From an uncultured Sphingomonas sp. (GTDB lineage: Bacteria > Pseudomonadota > Alphaproteobacteria > Sphingomonadales > Sphingomonadaceae): a stretch of DNA of 64,000 nt. Each line of letters begins with the position of its first letter. The stretch's first letter is position 1. Location: assembly GCF_936927845.1 (NCBI RefSeq), contig NZ_CAKZHV010000001.1, positions 1-64,000 of the forward strand. The letters are read 5' to 3'. The notes below the pieces were generated by a model. It did not search any database. It worked only from the letters and a program-made list of their open reading frames with translations, and was not told the origin of the DNA. The position numbers were made by a program, and so were the translations under genes. Shown piece by piece: positions 16,201 through 23,066 of the stretch.

Positions 16201-19200
16201 GCGTCGGGCCAGAGATAGACGAGGCCGATCGGCTCGACCCGTGTCGCGCAGATGCGCGCGGCGGCCCGCAGCCGCTCGGGTTCGCGCACCAGTTCGTCGT
16301 CGAGCCGCGTCGCCGCGCGCGCCCAAGAGCGGCGGTCGGCGGCGCGCTGCCGCGCTTCGGCGGGGTCGAGCAACAGTGCGAGCTGCGCGTCATCCTGCCC
16401 GCGCTCGCGCCGGATGCGGGCGATCCGCGCCTCCAGTAGTGTTTCGAGCCCGCGTGCCTCGGCGGCGGCGCGGCGCGTGATCTCGCCCGCAACGCGCTCG
16501 ACCCGCTGCGCGGCCCGCGCCTCCAGCACCGGTCGCAGGTCGGCGACGTCACGCGCGGCGGCGGCGGTCGCGCGCTCGGCGATGTCGTGGTCGGCGTCCT
16601 GCGCGGTGCGAAGCGCGGCGAGCAGGTGATCGAGCACGCGCGCCTCTGCGTCGCGGCCCTCGGCCAGCGCGCGCAGGGGCGCATCATGGATGCTGCGATC
16701 GCGCCAGTCGGCGGCGACGCTCACCATCTCCTCGTGCAACCGCGCCGCGCCTTCGCCGTAGAGGGCCAACCGGCCGAGCAGCACGACGCGCGGCGCCGGC
16801 GTGGCCGCGGTGCGGATGGCGCAGGCGCGCTCCAGTCCGTGGCGGAACCCGGCGGAGATGAAGCGGCCGAGCAGCCGGCGCACCAGCCGGTGTTCGAGGT
16901 GCAGGTGGACGACATCGCCCGCGTCGCGCCCGTCGGGCAGGATCGCGGGTGCGAAGCTGATGCGGCGCACCGCGGCGTCGCGCGACTGCCGCCAGTCGCG
17001 CGCACGCTCGTCGCCGCGCATCGGCCGTGCGCGCAACTCGTCCAGCATCACCGACCAGCTCGGATCGTGCGCGAAGGCGGGTGCCTGCTCGTCGAGCGCG
17101 AGGACGGGCGTGTCGCCGAAGGTCGCGGCTTCGCGCCATGCACCGCCCGCCTGCGCGAGCGCCAGCCCGACGACCGATTGCAGTTCCGATGGATCGACGC
17201 CGACGCGCGCACGCGCTTGTTCCAGCGCGATGGCGAGATCGGCCTGCTCGCGCCGCAACCGCGCCAGCCGCGCCTCCGTGCCGTCGTCGAGGTCGCGCAT
17301 TGCGGCGCGCACGCGCGCGTCCGCCTCCTCGTCGCGCACCCGATCCGCCAGCGCCTGCGCCGCGCCGCGGTCGATCCCCGCCTGCGCCAGCCGATCGGCG
17401 ATCCGCGCACCCAGCACCTGCCCGGCGGAGCCGAGCTGCTGGCGGATCAGCTCGGTCTTGCGCACCAGCGCACCCAGCACGACGTCCTCGGGTCGCTGTG
17501 CGTAGCTGAAATAACGGCAGAACACGACCGGGCTGGGTTGCAGCTTACGATCGATGCGGCCGTTGCGCTGTTCCAGCCGCGACGGGTTCCACGGCAGATC
17601 GACGTGGATCAGATCATGGCATTGCGCCTGCAGATTGATCCCCTCGCGCGCGGCATCGGTGCAGATCAGGATGCGTAAGGGTGCCGCAGGATCGTTGAAC
17701 GCGCGCTTGATCGCCTCGCGCCGCTCGGGCGTCGTCACGCCGGTGAAGCTGTCGATCCGCTCCGCCTCACATGCGTCGTCGGGGTCGAGCAGCACCTGCA
17801 GCTGTCGCTGCAACCAGCGCCGCGTGTCCTCATATTCGGTAAACAGGATCAACCGCCGCTCGTGCCAGCGCCCGTCGGGCTGCTGCAGGTGCGTGCGCGC
17901 CCAGTCGACGATCCAGCGCACCCGCGCGTCGGGCGCACCGCGCGCGCCTTCCGCTATCTCGAGCATCGCCGCGGCGTGCGCGCGTTCGGCGCGCAGCTGC
18001 TCCGCCGACGCGGCTCGCGCCCCGGCAAGCGCCGCCGCCTCGGCCGCAGCCGCGTCGCGCTGCGCCAGCAGGTCGAGCGCGGCCTGTTCGTCGCTCCCCG
18101 CCCTGGTCTCGGAATTACTCGTCACCGCGGTGAGGCCGACGCGCTCACCCGCGATTGCGCGGTCGAGCCCAGCGATATGGACCCGCAACGTCCGCGCAAA
18201 AGCGGCGATCGATGACAGCAGCCGCTGTTGTAATCCGACAAAGGCGAGCCGCGCCCGCGCGCGCTGCGCACCCGAGGCGCGCGCGATCCGCCGCTCGCGC
18301 AACGAGCGGTAATCGGCGAGCATCGCCGCGAGCACCAGTTCGGGCGCGTCGGCGGGCAGGTCGTCGATCAGCACCGCCTCGACCACCCGCTCGGGAAAGG
18401 CTTCGCCGAGCGCGCGCAGATCGCTTTTCAACCGGCGCACCATGACCGGTTCTAGGTCGGCGGCGCGGACGGGCACGCCGCGCGTGAAGCGCTGCGGATC
18501 AAGCAGTTCGAGCAAGGTCGTGAAACTGTTGGAATGGCCGTTGTGCGGGGTTGCCGACAGGAACAATCGGTGCTCGAAACGCTCGGACAGGTCGCGCAAG
18601 GCACGCGTGAACTGGCTCTCGATCGCGTAGCGTCCGCTGCCCGCCGGTGCTGCTTGATGCGCTTCGTCGAGGATCAGCAGCGAGCGTGCGCGGAAATCCT
18701 CCAGCACGTCGCGCAGGCCCGCGACATAGGTTTCGTCGCCGAGCAGCCGGTGTGACAGAATGAAGCGTGATCCAGCGGCCCAGGGATTGGCACCGTAACC
18801 GCGCCGCCGCCGGAGCGCCTCTAGATGGTCGGCGTCGACGATCTCGAAACTGAGCCCGAATTTGGTCTGCAACTCGTCGCGCCATTGCTGCGTCATCGAC
18901 GGCGGCGCGAGTACCAGGGTAAAATCGACGCGCCGGCGCAGCAGCAGCTCGCGCAGCACCAGCCCGGCCTCCACCGTTTTGCCCAGGCCAACGTCGTCCG
19001 CGATCAGCAAGTTGACGCGCGGCAACCGCAGCGCCTTTCGCAGGGGCAGTAGCTGGTAGGGATCAAGCCGGATGCCGGCGCGGAACGGCGCCTGAAACAG
19101 GTCGCGCTCGGCGGCGGTCGCGGTGCGCCAGCGCACCGTGCGCAGATAAGCGGAGAAGGTCGCCGCGTCGCCGCCGCCGCGCGCGCCCGGCTGGCCGAGC

Positions 19201-19364
19201 GACGCCCATGCCTCTTCGTCGTGCAGGCGCGCGTCGACCTCCGTGCCCCACAGCACCTGCGCTTCCTCGCCGCTCGCGTCGTCGTCGATACAGGCGAGCC
19301 GATGTCCTTCGAGAGGATGGCCGGGCTGCGCCTCGACCATCCACAAGCGCCCGCGCAGCGACAC
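16197..19364 (-). CDS. drmD: DISARM SNF2-like helicase DrmD (class 1), 5' end possibly frameshifted
   Basis: DrmD is the SNF2-family helicase specific to class 1 DISARM. The readable frame (1055 aa) has Walker A DDVGLGKTVEAG (about residue 125), the DEAH box LILDEAHQA (about 235), LFLSATPHNGH, and motif VI LEQRNGRIDR (about 603), followed by a long helical C-terminal region. The first start in this frame is GTG 19364, which has no Shine-Dalgarno sequence. A strong AGGGAGGAG precedes an ATG at 19428, but that ATG is one base out of frame with the body. The drmD frame upstream of GTG 19364 reads PGIGQFVSLRGRLW after an in-frame stop at 19425-19427. The true start may thus be 19428 with a 1-nt indel. 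Confidence 0.9.
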   Translation of the reverse strand: MSLRGRLWMVEAQPGHPLEGHRLACIDDDASGEEAQVLWGTEVDARLHDEEAWASLGQPGARGGGDAATFSAYLRTVRWRTATAAERDLFQAPFRAGIRLDPYQLLPLRKALRLPRVNLLIADDVGLGKTVEAGLVLRELLLRRRVDFTLVLAPPSMTQQWRDELQTKFGLSFEIVDADHLEALRRRRGYGANPWAAGSRFILSHRLLGDETYVAGLRDVLEDFRARSLLILDEAHQAAPAGSGRYAIESQFTRALRDLSERFEHRLFLSATPHNGHSNSFTTLLELLDPQRFTRGVPVRAADLEPVMVRRLKSDLRALGEAFPERVVEAVLIDDLPADAPELVLAAMLADYRSLRERRIARASGAQRARARLAFVGLQQRLLSSIAAFARTLRVHIAGLDRAIAGERVGLTAVTSNSETRAGSDEQAALDLLAQRDAAAAEAAALAGARAASAEQLRAERAHAAAMLEIAEGARGAPDARVRWIVDWARTHLQQPDGRWHERRLILFTEYEDTRRWLQRQLQVLLDPDDACEAERIDSFTGVTTPERREAIKRAFNDPAAPLRILICTDAAREGINLQAQCHDLIHVDLPWNPSRLEQRNGRIDRKLQPSPVVFCRYFSYAQRPEDVVLGALVRKTELIRQQLGSAGQVLGARIADRLAQAGIDRGAAQALADRVRDEEADARVRAAMRDLDDGTEARLARLRREQADLAIALEQARARVGVDPSELQSVVGLALAQAGGAWREAATFGDTPVLALDEQAPAFAHDPSWSVMLDELRARPMRGDERARDWRQSRDAAVRRISFAPAILPDGRDAGDVVHLHLEHRLVRRLLGRFISAGFRHGLERACAIRTAATPAPRVVLLGRLALYGEGAARLHEEMVSVAADWRDRSIHDAPLRALAEGRDAEARVLDHLLAALRTAQDADHDIAERATAAAARDVADLRPVLEARAAQRVERVAGEITRRAAAEARGLETLLEARIARIRRERGQDDAQLALLLDPAEARQRAADRRSWARAATRLDDELVREPERLRAAARICATRVEPIGLVYLWPDA

Positions 19365-19531
19365 GAACTGGCCGATGCCCGGTGGTGCGGGCGTGGGCGT
19401 GGCGCAGTCGGCTGCCCGCGTCGGTCATGCGCCACTCCTCCCTGTGCGTCGCATCGCAGCGTGCGCAAACACTGCCGCCAAGCCAAACCGGGATGCATCC
19501 GCTTCGGTGGTGTCCAACGTGGTTTGCGGGT

Positions 19532-19560
19532 TTGCAGCAGCTAGCGCGCCAAGCTGTAAG
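19532..19560 (+). promoter_or_regulatory. Candidate cas3 promoter in the cas3/drmD divergent region
   Basis: The region 19429-19617 separates the likely drmD start from cas3 and must hold control signals for both. On the plus strand TTGCAG (19532-19537), a 17-bp gap and TGTAAG (19555-19560) form a moderate sigma-70-like promoter about 55 bp before the cas3 ATG. Copies of the hexamer GCAAAC (19465-19470) and its complement GTTTGC (19522-19527 and 19530-19535) lie in inverted orientation across the gap and could be operator half-sites. No convincing minus-strand promoter for drmD was picked out by eye. Confidence 0.3.
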
Positions 19561-19617
19561 CAATGACGTTCGATCAGGCGCCGGCGCGCGTTAGGTTAGA
19601 CGTGCAGGAGGGGTGTC

Positions 19618-22140
19618 ATGACGATCACGCACGACAAACCCTGGGCAAAACTGGCGCGCGACGATGACGGCGCGCTGGCCGCGGCATTGCCGCTGGTCGA
19701 CCATTGTCTCGACATCGGCGCCGCGATGGAGGTGGTGGTCGATGCGTGGCGCGCGCCGCTCACGGCTGCCGCGGGCCGCGTGCTGAGCGCGCAGGACATC
19801 GCGCGGCTGTGTGCGCTCGCGGCGCTGCACGACATCGGCAAGGCCAACCGGGGCTTTCAAGCCCGGATCGATCCTAAGGTCAGGGACAAGGTCAGCCACA
19901 CGGGGCCGGTCGCGGCGCTGCTCAACCATTCGGTGCTGAGCCGCGGTGAGGCGGCGCGGACGCTGAACGCGATGGTGCATGATTGGGAGGCACGCGAATA
20001 TTTGGCTGCCGTGATGGCGCATCATGGCCGCCCTTTGTCCGAGTTTCACGTCGACGCCGCGGTGCACACCGGCCGCTGGACCAGACACAATGAGCATTGG
20101 TGGATCAAAGCCGATGACCCCGCGCGTCATGTCGTGCCGGTAATCGACGCGGTTCGCGCGCGCTGGCCGCTGGCGTGGCAGGCGGGCGCGCCGCTGCCCG
20201 ACGCGCCGCGGCTGGTCGCGCTGTTCGCCGGGCTGGTGACGCTCGCCGACTGGCTCGGTTCCGACACGCGCCGTCTGCCGGTCGGGGCACCGCACGGCTC
20301 GGCGCGCGAACCGCTGCGCGTCGAGCAGGTCCGCGCCGCCGCGCACGCCCGCGGGTTCCTGCCACTCGACACGCCTCCGGGCGATTTCGCGCAAGCGTTC
20401 GGCTTCACCCCGCACGCCTTCCAGACTGACGCCGCGCGCGACGATCTCGGCGCGGTCGCGCTGATCGAGGCCGAGACCGGATCGGGCAAGACCGAGGCGG
20501 CGCTGTGGCGCTGGCTCGAGCTCCGGCGGCGCGGGCAGGTCGACGGGCTGTTCTTCGCGCTGCCGACGCGCTCGGCCGCGGTGCAACTCCACGCCCGCGT
20601 CAACGCGATGCTGAAGCGCGTGTGGCACAAGAACGCGCCCGAGGCGATGCTCGCGGTGCCCGGCTATCTGCGCGCCGGCGACGCGAACGGGCAGGCGCTG
20701 CCCGGCTACGCGGTGCGCTGGGATGACGATGCGGCCGGTCGCGGCGCACCCGACGCGCGCTGGGCGGCGGAGCGGAGCCTCAATTTTCTTGCCGCGCGTG
20801 TCGCGGTCGGCACGATCGACCAGGCGCTGCTCGGTATCCTGCCGGTCAAGCACGCGCTGTTCCGCGCCGGCATGCTGTCGCGCAGCCTGCTGGTGGTCGA
20901 CGAGGTCCACGCGTCGGACCACTACATGTCCGAACTGCTCGCACGGTTGCTCGACCACCACGTCGCGGTCGGCGGCCATGCGTTGCTGCTGTCGGCGACG
21001 CTCGGCGCATCGGCCCGCGCCCGCTTGCTCCACACAGACACGCCACCGCTCGCCGCGGCGGAAGCGCAGCCGTACCCCGCGCTGTCGGGCAGTGCCGTGC
21101 CACTCCGACCCGCTACGGCTGCGGCGCGCGCGGGCAAGCACGTCGCGGTCGACGTCGCCGCGCTGATGCATGACGCCGACGCGATCGCCGCGCACGCGGT
21201 TCAAGCGGCGCGCGAAGGTGCGTCGGTGCTGGTGGTGCGCAACAGCGTCGCCGGCGCAGTGGCAGTGGTGCAGGCAGTGGCCGACACCGCGCCCGACCTT
21301 GCGTTCCGGGTCGAGCGCGTCGCGACGCTCCACCACGGCCGCTTCGCGCGCGACGATCGCGAACGGCTGGACACCGCAGTCGAACGCGCGTTCGGCAAGG
21401 GCCGGCTGGCGCGCGGGCAGGTGCTGGTCGGCACGCAGACGCTGGAACAGTCGCTCGATATCGATAGCGACTTCCTCGTCACCGACCTGGCGCCGATCGA
21501 CGTGCTGCTGCAGCGGATCGGTCGGCTGCATCGTCACGCGCGCGAGGATCGCGGTGCGTTCGCGCAGGCGCGCGTGCTCGTGCTGCGCCCGCCCGAGCGC
21601 GACCTGTCGCCGCTGCTCGGCAAGACGAACGGCGCGCGCCACGGGCTCGGCAGCGTTTACCCCAACGTCGTGCAACTCGAGGCGACGCTTCGCCTGCTGG
21701 AGGACACACCCGAGATCGTCATTCCGCGCGACAACCGCCGGCTGGTCGAACGCGCGCTCCACCCAGAGGCGTTGGCCGCAGTGATCGCAGGCGACATCGT
21801 GTGGAGCAATCACGCGAACGAGCGCGCGGGCGGCGACCATGCCGCGGCCGAGAGTGCGCGCCGCATCGCGCTCGATCTGTCGCAACCGTTCCGCACGCTG
21901 ACGTTCGCCGACGTTGACGAGGAGGTCGCCACCCGGCTCGGCGCGCGCGACCTGCTGGTCGATCTGCCCGAACCGCTCGCCAGTCCGTTCGGGGGCGTGG
22001 TGACCCGCATCGCGATCCCGCATCACATGGCGCGCGGCATCGGCGCGCGCGACGAACCGCAACTGATCGACGCGAATAGCTTCCACCTTGGCACCAGGTG
22101 CTTCGGTTACGATCAATGGGGCCTGCACGCGCTTGCGTGA
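19618..22140 (+). CDS. cas3: CRISPR-associated helicase/nuclease Cas3
   Basis: Cas3 is recruited by target-bound Cascade to unwind and degrade DNA. The 840-aa protein has an N-terminal HD nuclease domain (LHDIGKANRGFQ with H71/D72, HTGPVAALL, VMAHHGRPL with H135/H136) and an SF2 helicase: Walker A ETGSGKT (286-292), DEVH box (about 428-431), SATLGAS, GTQTLEQSLDID and QRIGRLHRH (about 632). A strong GCAGGAGGGG ribosome site precedes the ATG. It lies on the plus strand, divergent from the DISARM operon and about 13 kb from cse1, unlike the usual cas3-cse1 adjacency. No other cas3 is in the window, so this is presumably the effector of the I-E system. Confidence 0.96.
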   Translation: MTITHDKPWAKLARDDDGALAAALPLVDHCLDIGAAMEVVVDAWRAPLTAAAGRVLSAQDIARLCALAALHDIGKANRGFQARIDPKVRDKVSHTGPVAALLNHSVLSRGEAARTLNAMVHDWEAREYLAAVMAHHGRPLSEFHVDAAVHTGRWTRHNEHWWIKADDPARHVVPVIDAVRARWPLAWQAGAPLPDAPRLVALFAGLVTLADWLGSDTRRLPVGAPHGSAREPLRVEQVRAAAHARGFLPLDTPPGDFAQAFGFTPHAFQTDAARDDLGAVALIEAETGSGKTEAALWRWLELRRRGQVDGLFFALPTRSAAVQLHARVNAMLKRVWHKNAPEAMLAVPGYLRAGDANGQALPGYAVRWDDDAAGRGAPDARWAAERSLNFLAARVAVGTIDQALLGILPVKHALFRAGMLSRSLLVVDEVHASDHYMSELLARLLDHHVAVGGHALLLSATLGASARARLLHTDTPPLAAAEAQPYPALSGSAVPLRPATAAARAGKHVAVDVAALMHDADAIAAHAVQAAREGASVLVVRNSVAGAVAVVQAVADTAPDLAFRVERVATLHHGRFARDDRERLDTAVERAFGKGRLARGQVLVGTQTLEQSLDIDSDFLVTDLAPIDVLLQRIGRLHRHAREDRGAFAQARVLVLRPPERDLSPLLGKTNGARHGLGSVYPNVVQLEATLRLLEDTPEIVIPRDNRRLVERALHPEALAAVIAGDIVWSNHANERAGGDHAAAESARRIALDLSQPFRTLTFADVDEEVATRLGARDLLVDLPEPLASPFGGVVTRIAIPHHMARGIGARDEPQLIDANSFHLGTRCFGYDQWGLHALA

Positions 22141-22187
22141 GCCGCATCAGCTTGCGTGAGCCACATCCGCTTGGGTGAAGGCGCGGC
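22131..22187 (+). repeat. Tandem 19-bp repeat over the cas3 stop codon
   Basis: A 19-bp unit beginning GCTTGCGTGAGCC occurs at 22131-22149 and again at 22150-22168 with two mismatches; a third, decayed copy begins at 22169 as GCTTGGGTGAAG. The TGA of cas3 lies in the first unit. The repeat therefore spans the 3' end of cas3 and most of the short gap to the next gene. No coding role is evident; slippage duplication is the simplest origin. Confidence 0.8.
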
Positions 22188-22206
22188 TTGTGGCATCGCG
22201 CCGCGC

Positions 22207-22893
22207 ATGACGATCAGCGACCAGTGGCAGCTTCGCGTCACGACGCACGGCAGCGAGGAACAGCCCGTTGTCGTGATCGACGCATTCGCGCCCGATCCGC
22301 ACGGGTTGCGTGAGGATGCGACCTTTCTCGCCTTCGCGCGGATCGGAGACCATTACCCCGGCGTCCGCGCGGTCGTGCCCGAGGCCGTGCTGCGCCCGTT
22401 CGTCGCCGCGCTCGCACCGGTCGCGCGCGACGTGTTCGGTCTCACCGACCTGAGCGTGGTCGACAGTTTCTACTCGGTCGTGACCACACCGCCGGATGCG
22501 CTCGCGCCGATCCAGCGGCTGCCGCATTTCGACGAAGTGTCGCCGACCCGCCTGGCGCTGCTCCATTACCTGTCGGAGGATGAAGCGAGCGGCACCGCCT
22601 TCTATCGGCAGCGCTCGACCGGGTACGAATCGATCGATGCCACCCGGCTGCCCGCCTATCGCGCCGCGCTCGCCGACGATCTGGCGCGTCATGGGATGCC
22701 GGGCGCCGGCTATGTCGATGCGACATCGCCGCTGTTCGAGCAGGTCGCACGCCATCAAGGCCGCTTCAACCGCGCCATCCTTTACCGCTCCAACACGCTT
22801 CACTGCGCTGACATCCCTGCGGGCATGTCGTTCAGCGCCGATCCCTATGACGGGCGGTTGACGGTCAACACCTTCCTCGACGCGCGCGGTTGA
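22207..22893 (+). CDS. DUF6445 family protein (possible 2OG-Fe(II)-like fold)
   Basis: This 228-aa protein resembles the DUF6445 family found beside TonB-dependent receptor and halogenase-like genes in Sphingomonadales and Caulobacterales. Visible landmarks are VVVIDAFAPDP near the N-terminus, FYSVVTTPPDALAPIQRLPH, the PHFDE segment, LLHYLS, GTAFYRQRSTGYE and RFNRAILYRSNTLHCADI. The H-x-D in PHFD with a distal His in TLHCAD has the spacing of a 2-oxoglutarate/Fe(II) dioxygenase facial triad, but that is inference. The ATG at 22207 is preferred to an upstream start inside the tandem repeat. It precedes the receptor gene and probably belongs functionally to the starch locus rather than to cas3. 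Confidence 0.75.
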   Translation: MTISDQWQLRVTTHGSEEQPVVVIDAFAPDPHGLREDATFLAFARIGDHYPGVRAVVPEAVLRPFVAALAPVARDVFGLTDLSVVDSFYSVVTTPPDALAPIQRLPHFDEVSPTRLALLHYLSEDEASGTAFYRQRSTGYESIDATRLPAYRAALADDLARHGMPGAGYVDATSPLFEQVARHQGRFNRAILYRSNTLHCADIPAGMSFSADPYDGRLTVNTFLDARG

Positions 22894-22950
22894 CCATCTG
22901 CGTGTGACATCGCTGCCACAGCGAGCACGCCGTCCATGTCCACAGGCGGC

Positions 22951-22962
22951 TGAATACGTATG
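22951..22962 (+). promoter_or_regulatory. Predicted LacI-type operator upstream of the receptor gene
   Basis: The sequence TGAATACGTATG, with the palindromic core ATACGTAT (22954-22961), lies 105 bp before the receptor start. The identical 12-mer occurs at 28719-28730 between the LacI-type regulator and the amylase operon. Central CG-containing palindromes are typical of LacI-family operators. No third copy was noticed in the window. Confidence 0.6.
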
Positions 22963-23066
22963 TGGCTTTCTTGTGACTAAGACCCGACCGGGCCTAACCG
23001 ACATCTATCACGCCGCATAAGCACCTCGCGCGTGGCGCGCGGAGGTGTGGCTTGGGGGAGGTTCAC

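Noticed and set aside
6843..19364. Reading the drm genes as a type I restriction system or BREX
   Set aside because: No HsdS/HsdR or PglZ/BrxL; the combination DrmA with DELH box, DUF1998 DrmB, SNF2 DrmD and a large adenine methylase fits class 1 DISARM.
19591..22128. 845-codon minus-strand open frame opposite cas3
   Set aside because: Mirror of the codon pattern of cas3; no conserved motifs, Arg/Ala/Gln-rich translation.
22147..23004. 285-codon minus-strand frame opposite the DUF6445 gene
   Set aside because: The plus-strand reading gives a recognisable family; the antisense does not.
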